64,000 nt of DNA from Rhodamnia argentea (taxonomy: Eukaryota > Streptophyta > Magnoliopsida > Myrtales > Myrtaceae), in NCBI RefSeq assembly GCF_020921035.1, contig NC_063150.1:5828001-5892000 (forward strand), written 5' to 3'. Positions 1 to 10,800 of this stretch are shown one piece after another; within the stretch, counting starts at the first letter, position 1; the number at the start of each line of letters is the position of its first letter. The position numbers were made by a program, and so were the translations under genes. The notes under the pieces are model-generated. The model saw only the letters and a program-made list of their open reading frames with translations. It did not search any database and had not been told where the DNA came from.

Positions 1-60
1 TGCTCCAAAGCTTCTGGAGTAGAAATCCACTTCCATAAATGTTACCATGCGCACCCTTGG
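1..60. repeat. End of a miniature inverted-repeat element cut by the window edge
   Basis: The first 60 bases resemble the right end of the element at 16080-16350: both have an AGAAGTGTTGCCATGC-like terminus followed by GCACCC/GCCCATTGG. The rest of this copy lies outside the window. The assignment rests only on that similarity. Confidence 0.45.
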
Positions 61-2679
61 ATAAATAATGGCAAATTTCACGTGGAGCAATAAAGACAAA
101 TTTCCTTTTTTGAACTTTTTTTTTGCGCAGTCTTAATACATGCAATATGATTTGTGAAGGATATGTAACGGGCATTAAAGCAGAAAATTTAATCTAACTC
201 AGCGTCAAAAATAAAATTTTCTTGAGAAAATCGGGACTTTGAATATTACAAAATGAATCGATTGATTGATAAATAGATTCAGCCCAATCAAAATCGTGCA
301 AATAAAACATACCAATTACGAAAGAAAAGAATTAGGTAGAGGGGAAATCATGGTATCAAATGAATTATGTGGATTTGAAATGAAAAAAAAAAAAAAACTC
401 ACCAGATCATTCTTATTTTGGGTAAAAAATTCGACTATTCACTTTGCTTTTTCTTGTATTTTTCTTCTATAAAATTGCTCTATTCCCGTGAAGCTATTTG
501 ATTACTTTGAAGGAATTTCAAATTTAATTTTCGGTAACAAGATATTATTGAGGAATTTCCACCATTTCGACCCCCTCCAATCATATAATTGGTTACATAT
601 CAAACATGACGCGACAATAATTTTGTATGATTACGTATGATAATTAGGATGTTATCTACTTAAGGTGATTTTTTCATGATATATATAGTGAAGCCTATAT
701 ATGTATATCGTAAAAGTTTCCGAGTATTTTGAATTAAGAAAAAGTCAATATGCATCATCAAAACTTGGTTTATGTGAAAAGGGAAATTTAATCTCTCGGT
801 GAGGTTGATTAGCACTATTAATATCATAACATGTCGAGTCTACCCAGTCTTTGACTATGCATATCAATGCTCTAAAGCCGCTAACAGACTTGGTGGGGTG
901 ATTGGCAGTAGCCTCGTTGCCCTCGACCGGAGACCTAGTTCGATCAATAATTGTTATTCGCCTATTGCCACCTAGTCGATAACTTCCTTAACTAGATAAG
1001 AGGGCTAGATTGAAGCTAAATCGTCCACGTCGAGACCCATCTCTTGCAGATTCAAACAATTCGGATTCGACTATCGTTGACACGGCTCGTAACGATCATA
1101 TCGGGATATGCATAACTTATCCACGGTCATTTTTAGTTCCTACCAATTAATCTTGCCTACTGTTGTGTCGTATATTGAGAAAGTACTGTGCGCTATGAAA
1201 TTTAAATTGGGAAAATTATAGTATCGCTATCACATCAAATGATATTGTTCGAACCCGCTCGGCGTTTTCAAAAATCAAAATAACTATAGTAAAGCGCAAT
1301 TAAATCGAAACCTTGGCCACGTGGTCCAGAAAATAAAAATAAAAAAGAAATGGAGAAAGAATATTCCACGTCCTTAAAATATATGCCTCCCAAAAAAAGT
1401 CTCGACTTTCTCAAGGAATTCGCGGTCGGAGCTTCCTTAGCTCATTAGATTAACGTACGAGAGTCCCTTTCCCCACTGTCAGGAGGGGAAGGGTGGACCA
1501 CACGCGTCCCCACTGGCCTGTTTTGGCCCCAGGCTGACATACGAAACGGGTGGCGTGAGGACAAGACGCGACGGGGCGCGTGGCAGCGCGTCCGCATGAC
1601 GTCACACAAAAAGGAGACGTGCGGCTCGCGACGGTGGGACGTGGAAATGATATGAAGGTGGGGGCGGTGGGTGAATCGGAGAGGACGGTGGCGATTGAGG
1701 GGCCGATGTTCGGTGCGATCGCGGCCGTCGGATGCGGAATGCGGTCGGGGTCCTTGACTGACGGAGTCAGCGGTGATTGGGTCCAGCCTCGATGATGGTT
1801 ACGGCTTTTTCACAAGTATGACCAGTGACGAATCGATCGTTAAAAAAAAAAAAAAGTGTTTTTCAGAATTTAGCCCATAACAAAACAGATGCAATTAATG
1901 GAATAAATTCTTGCCTGAACCTGGAAAAAAAAAACCGGAGCGCTGGATTTGGTATAATCACAGCCGTTGATTATAAGATCCACATGGGAGGCGCACGAGG
2001 TTAACAATCATAATGCCAATCTATGTAGATATGCGTTCAGACAATAATTTATCCCGTGAGTTTTGTTTTGTTTTGTTTTTTTTCGTTTTTAGAGTTAATA
2101 TCACTATAAAATCCAAATTTGACAAACCCCTGCTATACTTACCCTAGTTTAATTTTGTATAATAAAAAATGCTAAACTGTTTTACTAATACCATATTTAC
2201 CTTAATGAAATTTCGTGTTTCCAAACCGATACTCTCTTGACAAGTCCACATTTTGTGAACTTGTTTCCAAATCCCCGATGCATTCCTAATGTGGAAACAC
2301 ATGTGAAAAAAAACTCGGATAATTCGCATAGAGTGGATCTACCACAGGAATTCAAAATTAAGTCTCATAAATGGTGTCATTTTTGGGTAGCTAGAACTGA
2401 GATTGAGAATTTTGCTAAAAAAATAACAACTTACCCTAAGTTTTTGGTATGTTAGTCGAGTGTACTGATTTGGGATTTCTTTTTACATGAAACTTCATTT
2501 AATGTAAATGTGATACGGATTTACCCGGTTTGGATCTTTAGTGGGCATTAATCCTTCTTTTCAAAATGTTGACAAAATAGGTTTTAATCTCATTAGGATT
2601 TGCCACGATTCTATTTACTTTCAAAATAGTTTCCTCAGCCGTGTGAATTTAAAGCTATCACATTTAGACTCCATTTGTT
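61..2679. other. AT-rich intergenic DNA, no supported gene
   Basis: The only open frames are short and show no family signature, splice-consistent extension or domain. The stretch is AT-rich with homopolymer runs. The exceptions are a G-box-like GCCACGTGGTC near 1316 and a GC-rich patch at 1488-1800, listed separately. Confidence 0.5.
1488..1800. other. GC-rich island with several ACGT cores
   Basis: This block is much richer in G, C and CpG than its surroundings. It contains GCATGACGTCACAC (a palindromic TGACGTCA, CRE/bZIP-like) near 1594, plus further ACGT cores near 1616 and 1637. The 71-codon frame inside it has no recognisable domain. It could be an orphan promoter or the edge of a decayed gene; no adjacent coding sequence supports either reading. 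Confidence 0.35.
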
Positions 2680-2925
2680 TTACAGAAAATAAATAAATTG
2701 AAAAATATCGTTTGAGAAATGATTGTTTGTATCGCTCGAAATAATAATTGATGCAAAATGTTTTTATTATCGACAACAATTCATGTCTAAATTTTTTTTA
2801 TGAATGATGAAAATATTTTTTTATTCATTCAATTATGTAAACGATATAAGCGATCATCTTTAAAAAAATATTTTGAAAATCCTTTTTTTTTTTTCGTGAT
2901 GCAAATGCACCGTTATTTTCTGTTT
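2680..2925. repeat. Remnant of the 'GTTTGTTTC..GAAAA' element family (family C)
   Basis: The segment includes an AACGATATAAGCGATCATC-like motif and a long poly(T) followed by TTCGTG. The same order occurs at 5205-5275 and is related to sequence at 17190-17250. No clean terminal repeats or target-site duplication are visible, so the borders are approximate. Confidence 0.35.
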
Positions 2926-3444
2926 TCTTCGCGAAGAAGTAAAGTCCGGGCCCATAAGCGCGAGTGGGTGCCCGAGGAGATTTCAGACGAGGAGGTTGAC
3001 GTTGATGGGCTTCGCGAGGCCGATTTGTCTTCTCTGCCCATGATTTCATCGTCAATACTAGACGTGTCAACCTGTTGAGTTAAGGTTAGCACCCAGGTTA
3101 CATTGCAAAGCTTGTTTCCTTTCATTTTGGTTGATTGTTTTCGCTCAGTTTCGTTCGCGCGGACAACGACTCGGGCACCGCAAGACCGTTGTGACCCGTT
3201 GTCCAAGCCCGTCTCCTTTGTCGACCTTCGCCGACGGAAACTCGATTGGCCAGTCTTCCATAACCGATCGGCGTGCTCCCTGATGTCGCTGTTAAATGGA
3301 AGGCTTTCTCCAATTTGATCTTGCAGAATTGCCGATTAGTCCTAAAAACGGAGCCAAGCAAGGATCGGCCACGAAGGGAAGAACGGTTCTAGCTCCCGAT
3401 CGCTCGCACCCGGCATACGCCTAGAGTTGGTTAACGATGGGATG

Positions 3445-3670
3445 AAAAGAACAACTTGGAACCCACCCATAGGTGGCTAAGTTGGTTAGGGCGCACTTGG
3501 GATTCTGTGATTAGACGCACCGGTTCCAAGTTTGATTCATCAACTAAGCACTCGTGATTTAAATGGGAGGTCATGGCGGTGGGTTACTATGCTAGTCTTT
3601 CTCGAGAAATAGTCGAGGTGCGCGCAACCTGGCTTGGACACCTCGATTATAAAAAAAAAAAAGAACAACT
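3445..3670 (+). mobile_element. tRNA-derived SINE with 12-bp target-site duplication
   Basis: The body runs from about 3457 to 3658. It has an A-box-like TGGCTAAGTTGGTTAGGGCGC (around 3473-3493, tRNA D-arm type) and a B-box-like CAAGTTTGATTC (3527-3538), and it ends in an A tract. It is bracketed by a perfect direct repeat AAAAGAACAACT at 3445-3456 and 3659-3670. The intact kinase gene at 7818-14771 has the equivalent intron position without the insert (GGAACAACTCAGAAG near 8034), so the empty site can be seen within the same window. The specific plant SINE family was not identified. Confidence 0.88.
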
Positions 3671-3866
3671 CGGAAGCGACTAATATGATGGAATTACGTA
3701 ATGTTCCTTTCTTTCATCCGATTTAGCTAATGTTCAGACACGTAGGTATCCAAGATTGATGGTTAAATATCATGCGATACGATGCAGCCGACCTTTTGTG
3801 AAGTTTATGATACATAAGCCGACCTTTTGTAGAGTTTATGATACATAAGCAATTTGTAATTTTTGT

Positions 3867-5060
3867 GGGAAAATTGTCAATCCTAAGTCTATGGCACATT
3901 TATCAATTCAATCATAAACTTTTTAATTTTGTCAATTCAATTTTAAACTTTTTGTATTTGTGTCGATTCAATCCTAAACCTTTTGCATTTTCGTTAATTT
4001 AGTCCATCCGGCCATCTTTGGCTGGTCGGCGCTGATGTGGACCCAACCGGCGCTGACGGAGCAATTCGTAAAAATATTTTATTATCTTTTTCTTTCTTTT
4101 TCTTTTTACTGTCTATCTTCTTCTTCCTGGTTTTCCTCGTTAGTGACCGACTAAACTTCTTCCTCCTTCCTTGCGACCAGCTGGAGTCGAGGTCCTCGCC
4201 GGCCATTGGCGCTGCCACTGGGCGAGATCGGCCTCACCCTCGCCCAGATCTGGCAAGGCCGAGCCACCCCAATGCTGGGCGACCTTGGCCTCGCCAGATC
4301 TGGGGCTTCCACGGTGTGTATGGGAGGAAGGGACTAAAGACGAGATGCTTTTATCTTAGGGTCCCTTGTGCTTTCTTCATGACTGCAGGCTCTGGGTTGA
4401 ATTGGAACCGTCAAGAAGGCACGACCTTAAATGTCGAGATAGACATTGGTGGTGAACTAATTAACAACGATAGACAAATTAGCAACGGGGTATCTGAATG
4501 GTGGTGAACTTTTTGTGTCTAATGAGGCATGGACAGTCTCCTTTATTTCAGTCGCTCCGCCGCATCCCCGCGACGAGGGATCCCACCACCAGATGGCGCC
4601 CAGCTGGGCTATGGCGAGGCCAAACATCGCCCAACCATAGCGGTGCCGGCCTCGCCCAACGGCGGCGCTAGCGGCCGGCGAGGACCTTGCCTCCAGCCAG
4701 TCGCGAGGAAGGAGGAAGAAGGTGAGTCGGTTGAGAAAGAACGTGCAAGAAGAAGAAGATAAACAATAAAAAGAAAAGGCAAGAAAAAAGAAAAAAATAG
4801 AAAAGAATTTGAAAAGATAATAAAATATTATTAAAAATTATCTCGTCGGCGTTGATCGGGTCCACGTCGGTGCCGGTAGGGTCCACATAAGCATCGGCCG
4901 GCCAAACATGGCTGGATGAACTGAATTGACGAAATGCAATAAGTATAGGACCGAATTGACACAAATGTAAAATGTTTAGCACTGAATTGATAAAAATTAA
5001 AAGTTTTAGGACCGAGTTAACAAAAGTGCAATAAATTTAGGATTTTTTTGATAATTTACC
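3867..5060. mobile_element. Non-autonomous inverted-repeat element (family A), about 1.2 kb
   Basis: The termini are inverted copies of each other over roughly 200 bp. Each is built of degenerate ~35-bp units of the type TCAATTCAATCCTAAACCTTTT. The arms then show matching subterminal sequence around 4020-4085 and 4815-4900 (GGTCCACGTCGG / CCGACGTGGACC type). The interior holds two GC-rich GCGAGGCC-type segments flanked by oligo-T and oligo-A runs, in opposite orientation. The open frames inside are low-complexity and encode no transposase. A MULE-type or fold-back origin is possible; no target-site duplication was resolved. Confidence 0.65.
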
Positions 5061-5129
5061 CCGATTGCTGTTATACCGATATGAAAATGAAGCATGTTCA
5101 AAAAAACAATTGCTTATATCACTTACCAA

Positions 5130-5520
5130 AAGAAATGAATCAGAAATGGTCTAACCATCCGTGAGACTATTAACGAAAATATTTTCATCGACTAGTTTTT
5201 TGAAACGATACAAGCGATTATTTTTAAAAACATATTTTCCTATCTATATATTTTTTCGTGGAGCAAACGGAGCGTAACTGTACAAACAAATAAGTGAAGA
5301 GTTTCTCGTTCATGGAAGCATCCCCGGGCCAGTTGTGTCCGACCAGCTCTGGTGGGTGGTATCCTTTCGACAATACCCACAACCAATCCACCGGTCAATG
5401 TCCCGATCCGCTTGCTTTCAATTCCACCACTTTCCGACAGGCAAATAGGGGCCTCCGTTCGTTTCGCGAAAAACTACATTCTAGAAAAATATTTTCTGAA
5501 TTTTTCGGCATTTGATTAAG
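5130..5520. repeat. Family C element ends flanking the pseudo-exon
   Basis: Positions 5205-5275 end in CGTGGAGCAAACGGAGCG, and 5451-5515 begin CCTCCGTTCGTTTCGCGAAAAA. These look like the opposite termini of the family also seen around 51341-51985. The pfkB pseudo-exon lies between them, so either two partial copies flank it or one element was split. Boundaries are approximate. Confidence 0.4.
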
Positions 5521-6989
5521 CATCATATGTTATTATCCTTATTGGAAGGTAATCCGGATCTACCAAAACTTGCGGGCTTACCGCTTAAACCCAGATGAGT
5601 TAAGGTTAGTAATCAAATCTCCACTCCTTGACCAAATAGGTTACGTGTTTCTAAATTAGTTTTTCGTTAATTCCGTTGGCGAGGACGACGACTAGGCGCT
5701 TTTGAGTAGTACTAAGCAGTGATGCTGAGACAGATGCGACGGCAACAGTACAAGGAAACCCGATTGTTAGGGCATGTCGCCGTGTCGACCTTCGCCGACG
5801 AGTGCAATTTGGTGATTTGCAACCGAGCTACACGATGTCATTTGCTCGACATGAATCACGTGCATGCTATCATATTCGATGGCAATCAACTAGACGACTT
5901 GGTAATATGCAAAATCTGGAGATCTCTAGGTGTAACTCAGGATCGAGTTCATATGGATCTCACATCAATCAACATGGTCGGACATCGCCTGAAAAAATAA
6001 AATGTCTCGGCGTTCGTCGGACTCTCCAATAGGTACACTTGCCCATGGCCGTCTTCCATAAATAACTGAGTAGGAGATAGATTACATAGAGACTTGATCA
6101 CCGTGAGAAATCGATTAGGAAACTACACAGCATCATAAGTCCTAAAACCTTAATATGGAATGTAACGAGGGTCCTAAATTTTTCAATTGGTTCAATCCAT
6201 TCCTAAAGCCGTCAATTGGTTGAACTAAATCCTCCACCTTTATCAGAAAATCAAACTAAGTCCACAAATTATGTTAAAAAGTGCAATTGAGGGACGTCAC
6301 GTAAGCATTTTTTGAGTGACATGTAGGCAATCTAGGGTTTTGCTCATCAAAAGGTTTTGATTACATTTTTGAAAGAAGTTTTAGGAGTTAACTGAACCAA
6401 TTGAAAGATTTCGAATTCGATTGCATTCCATATACGACATTTAAGACTTCCTGTGCAATTTCCCCTTTCAGAAAAGACACCTTCCAAAAATTATATGTAG
6501 CATGCCGACATGATACCCCGGGGAAAGTGCAACGAAAATCCTAAATCTTATGTAGGAATGCGATAAAGTTTCAAATCTTTCAATTGGTTTAATCAAATTC
6601 TATAATTTTATCATAGGTGGGAGATCATGTCTTCCTTAAGGTGTCGCCGATGCGAGGCTTATCTCGATTTGGGAAGAAAGGAAAATTAAGTCCAAGGTAT
6701 GTAGGCTCATTTGAAATGTTGTAGCACTACTTGCTAGAGGAGTCATGCCTAACAGACCTATTGATTCAGACTTTTTCGAAAGGAATGGACTTCAGATTCT
6801 TTATCCTCTCACCAACCTGCAGCTTCACAACTCCACTTATAATGCTGGTGGCTCGGCCCACAAGAATATCCTAAATAGTATGCGCATACCCACAAACCTT
6901 TCAACCGAGTTCACAACTATCTTGAGCACCACAAAATCAAATAATAGTATCCTCCTCATCACCAGAATGTAGCAAAATCAACTCCGAGG
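5521..6989. other. No supported gene; decayed repeats
   Basis: The stretch 5590-5800 shares a scatter of short matches with 3070-3240 (GAGTTAAGGTTAG, GTCGACCTTCGCCGACG), so both may descend from the downstream flank of duplicated kinase genes. From about 6130 to 6620 there are oppositely oriented copies of a CCTAAATCTT...CAATTGGTTTAATC-type sequence, typical of a small inverted-repeat element. Open frames of 75-93 codons here carry no domain I recognise. Confidence 0.4.
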
Positions 6990-7088
6990 TGGTCGGGCAT
7001 GTATAGTACGGCAAAGGAGGCAGCACGCGCATACGACCAAGCAGCGTGAGAGCTATACGTAGTGAATGCAATCACCAAACTTCTCTAA
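6990..7088 (+). pseudogene. AP2/ERF-domain-like remnant
   Basis: One frame reads W-S-G-M-Y-S-T-A-K-E-A-A-R-A-Y-D-Q-A-A, then a TGA, then E-L-Y-V-V-N-A-I-T-K. This tracks the second half of an AP2/ERF DNA-binding domain (WLGTF-T-A-EEAARAYD-AA...NAITNF type). The first half of the domain (RGVRxRPWG) is not visible upstream, and two in-frame stops interrupt what remains, so it is not a functional transcription factor. A chance match is possible, but the EAARAYDQAA core is quite specific. Confidence 0.45.
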
Positions 7089-7817
7089 GGGCGCTTCATA
7101 ACCCGAATAACGAAACCCCCACAATAATTGAACTAATTAGGATCGAATTGCCCTTCAATTTGGCCATTGAAATCCAACTCTCAAATTTGCAATTCGTGCG
7201 CATGAATTGGGGAAGACGCCGCACTGTTCTGGACTCGAAGGAGCTTGGAAATTCGGATCAATAGGGTATCTTCCCTAGCTAGCGATCAGCATCGCCATCA
7301 TCTCTACCGCCATTGTGGCTATCAGATTCATTTGGTTCTCCAAATTACCCACACGAGATCCGTTATCGGGCTTATCAGAGTGTTTTTATCATTTGTCTAG
7401 AACACCTCAGCTGCCGACATTCCTTCGTCTCACGATCCAATTGTTGACTCGTTTTGCTACGAGTTCTCGTGTTTATCAATCACCTGTTTTTTCACGACGC
7501 TAATCAGTATCGAGAACATTAAAAAATTTGAAAGGATTAATCCGTGGTAATTGCATTTTCTATGTGTATGCATGCAATGCTCATAAAGGAAATAAGTGCA
7601 ATCAAGTCCTTTAGGAGGAACACTGCCAAGTTTGCCTTTGGCAGCTTTCGGTTGCATTTTTCACCATAAGTTTAGGACACTGATCACGTTCTAGTAAAGG
7701 TTTAAGGATTGAGTTACACCTTATGCTAAAAGTTTAGGGCTTCATTATTCCAATTTAGCAGTACCGTACCCAATTGCATTACATAAAAAAGTGTCCGCAT
7801 TGATTGCATCTTCTTCT
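7089..7817. other. Intergenic and 3' flank of the first kinase gene, no supported gene
   Basis: No domain-bearing frame is present. Around 7590-7760 there is TTTAGGAC-rich sequence related to the small repeats that recur near 11340-11420 and 20745-21037. The 3' untranslated region of the kinase gene should lie just below 7818; no clear AATAAA signal was identified. Confidence 0.4.
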
Positions 7818-10800
7818 TCAAACACCTGACGCACAACCAGATGCCGATACCATATTGGTGTGCAACATGACGTGACCGTTACACGGAAGGCATTCTCCGT
7901 TTGATTTCGCAGACTTGCCCGTTTGTCCTAAAAACGGAGCCAAACATGGATCGTTCCTGTAGGGAAGACCAGTTCTAGCCCCCAATTCCTTGCACCCGGC
8001 AGCCGCCTAGAGTTGAAAAACCGCACGATGAAAGGAACAACTCAGAAGAGATCAATATGACAACATTATGTGATATTCCTATCTTTGATCTGATTTGACT
8101 AAGTTTAGACACTGTCCAGGTAGCAACTGCAATTTCTCTCATCACTTCATAAAATTCGATGGAAGACAGTCTACTTACCACCGTGGCAGCAAATGGAAGC
8201 ATTTTTTCCGGGGGCATGTTCATACACAACGCTGCAAGAACGAGAACGAAAGTAAAGCACGTCAAGGACTTCATCTGAGAGAACTGATGCATCAGCACAT
8301 TTATAGGTCGGCCATGGTCTGGCCAAGCTTGCGATATTTGTACAATGATCTCCGGGTTTATGATTTTCATTGTCATTTTATCACATGACAGAATATGAGT
8401 AAGGGGAAACAATTAGTTAAGACATGGTGTGAGCAACCAAGTTCTGTTATCCCAATATGATGATGAAGTATGATTAACTGCACAAACAAGCCAAGAGTTT
8501 CTAATATAATTTAAGCCTACCATAGAGAATAGCTCCGATGAAAGCATCGCCGGCGCCAGTTGTGTCAACTAGTTCTGATGGTGGTATTTTCTCAGCTGTG
8601 CACACGAACAATCTACCGGTCAATGTCCCAATTCCGTTTGCTTTCAATTTCGCCACTCTCTGCTAGGGAAAACAATCGGTGGTTAATTTTTATTCCAATG
8701 TAAACCTTGCAAACCAGACAATGTAATGCATTTTTCCAAGCTGAAAAACAAAGAAACAGCGTGGGAAAAGACAGTACTTCAAGTGCAAAACCAAATTTCT
8801 GCGCTAATAGTGTTGCCTGCTTCTAACACGGAAAGTACTATCAAACTATCAGCAACTGCAGAGCTGCCTTTGAGCAATGACAGATATGTAAGTGCTGAAA
8901 ATTGCCAAAATATTTTTCTCCCCCAGTTACGCCAAACGAATGAAGCAATCGGGACAAAGCAGCTGTTGTACTAAATTAAAACCAGCCTTCCATTCAGGGA
9001 TCATGGTGGAATGTAGTTTGTGCGAGGCAACTCCCATCCGAGACTGCTTAAATTGTGTTTAAACATCATATATTTATGATCCTAGTTGCAAGGTACGGTA
9101 CTGGGATGCAATGTAGATTGTATGGCAGTTTTGGGAAGCAAGAAGAGAGTTCATGCTGTATTTTAAAGTCATTAGCACATGAGCACTTTGATCGAATCAG
9201 GCTGCATTTCCTAGACTGCTTTGCTTTATAAGCATAGAGGATTGACATGAACAGTGGCTAGAGGAAAAGTATAACCAGCATTTTCAAGAGTAGAGCTAAC
9301 AAGATATCTGGCAACAAGTTCAAAAAAGAGATTAAGTTGGAGGCAGCTTGTTCACATTGAATTATGCAATTGGTTGGCAGGTTCAATCTCATAATCCAAT
9401 TTTTCACTAAGCGACTTCCTATGATCCAAAACTTATTACCGGTGGATGTTATATGGAAATGGTTGAATTCACCACGGGATGCTGTTCTTGCATGTGTAAC
9501 TGGCCTTAGACACAATGACAACACAACAAGCAAGTTTTTTTCACATCGATTAGAGAAGCACATTACTGAGGAAATGCACATTGGTGGGGCTACACTATCA
9601 TCTTTTTCTTGCTCCAAAGAATGCAATAAGCTATCGGCATCTTCTTCGCCCATCAGCGGGTTCTCTGCTGGACATAAAGTTACAAGTAAGCATCAGTTAA
9701 AGGCATTCTCGCATATGGGGGGGAAAGAAATTGATGGCTGGAGTCCCGAACTTACCTTCTGATGATCTCTCCAGCATCAGGCATCCATGTTCCCCCAAGG
9801 TCACGATGGCGAATTTCAGTTTTGGTAATCTAAGAAGCATGGATATAAGGGCACTGGGCATAGATGGTGCCTCTGTCCATGCCTGTTGTACAGAAAAATC
9901 GTGTCTGAGTTCAGAGTTCATTGACAAACTGAACAGTCAGTAAGCACATACAAACGAAGCGGAGAAACCTCCAATAAACCACTCCAACCCTTTAGAACGA
10001 AGCATCAGAAGAAACTTGCGGAATATGGATATACTACAAGTGACACGCGCGATGTAGCGTGACGAGTTTCTTAGCAAAAGCATTCAGTAAAGAAAAACTC
10101 AGAAAAGTTTCCTCAACAGACAATAATTAGTTAGATATCAGATGTATATCCGAGCAGATGATCAGCACCTATATCATCTTGCCAAGAGTTCAAGAATCAA
10201 TGACAGACAGGACTTACTTATAGTCGGTTTACCTTTGGAAATTTGGCTGAACATACGACGTAATCGGATAAGTCAAGAAGATCATCCAATCCCGGTCTTC
10301 TCTTTTCCGCATCGAGGAGAATGGGTATATTTTGCCTTGCTGCCTGCATGCACAAATGAGATGCAGTCTTAGAATTTGAGTGTTCAACAATTGCTCCGAA
10401 ACAAATCAAGGGAGAGAATTCCTAATCTACTGTATCTCATATAGTAAGTACCAACAGAAGCTAGAAGCAAATAGTAATAAAGTGTACCGGAAGTTCTAAC
10501 CGTCGCCCAGGCAAGGCCAGCCCTCACCGTCCAGGGCCTACGGCTGGTGGCTGGCGACCCGCCATTGGCAGAAAGAGAAGAGAAAGGAAAAAAAAAAGGA
10601 GAAAGAAAAAAATTATAGAAAATGTTAATGTCAGCACTGGCTATGCCATATAGGACTGCTGGAATTCACTTCAGAAAGAAGCACTTCATGAAGTCTCCCG
10701 GAATTTAATTGATTTCAGGCCTAAATTGGCTGGATGGACTTAATTGATAAAATGTGTAAAGACTTAGGTAGCGAGAACACCATCTCAAAAGATCCCTGAG

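Larger units (their letters stand above)
3292..5446 (-). pseudogene. Third, broken copy of the pfkB-type kinase gene (3' part only)
   Basis: Two exon-like blocks keep minus-strand gene order. Block 5306-5446 matches the exon that carries the catalytic DTTGAGDAF motif in the intact copies. A one-base deletion relative to them shifts the frame into a stop, and the GAGD-equivalent codons read GPGD. Block 3292-3420 matches the terminal exon. It keeps its acceptor (CTCTAG) and an open 42-codon frame ending in TAA that resembles the C-terminus of the 402-aa copy, including that copy's extra tail. The intron just upstream of the terminal exon is also alignable, but it holds a SINE (3445-3670) and a 1.2-kb inverted-repeat element (3867-5060). 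The small penultimate exon was not found, nor were any exons upstream of 5446. The gene cannot encode an active kinase. Confidence 0.8.

Noticed and set aside
3470..3545. Functional tRNA gene
   Set aside because: A- and B-box-like sequences are present, but there is no acceptor stem or intact anticodon arm, and the A tail and target-site duplication show a SINE.
4037..4507. 156-codon plus-strand open frame
   Set aside because: It is a Phe/Leu- and Pro/Arg-rich low-complexity translation of the oligo-T and GC-rich parts of an inverted-repeat element, with no transposase or other motif.
9258..9762. Two ~130-codon frames on opposite strands
   Set aside because: They overlap exon 9 and neighbouring introns of kinase copy 1. 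Only the spliced 101-bp exon fits the family.
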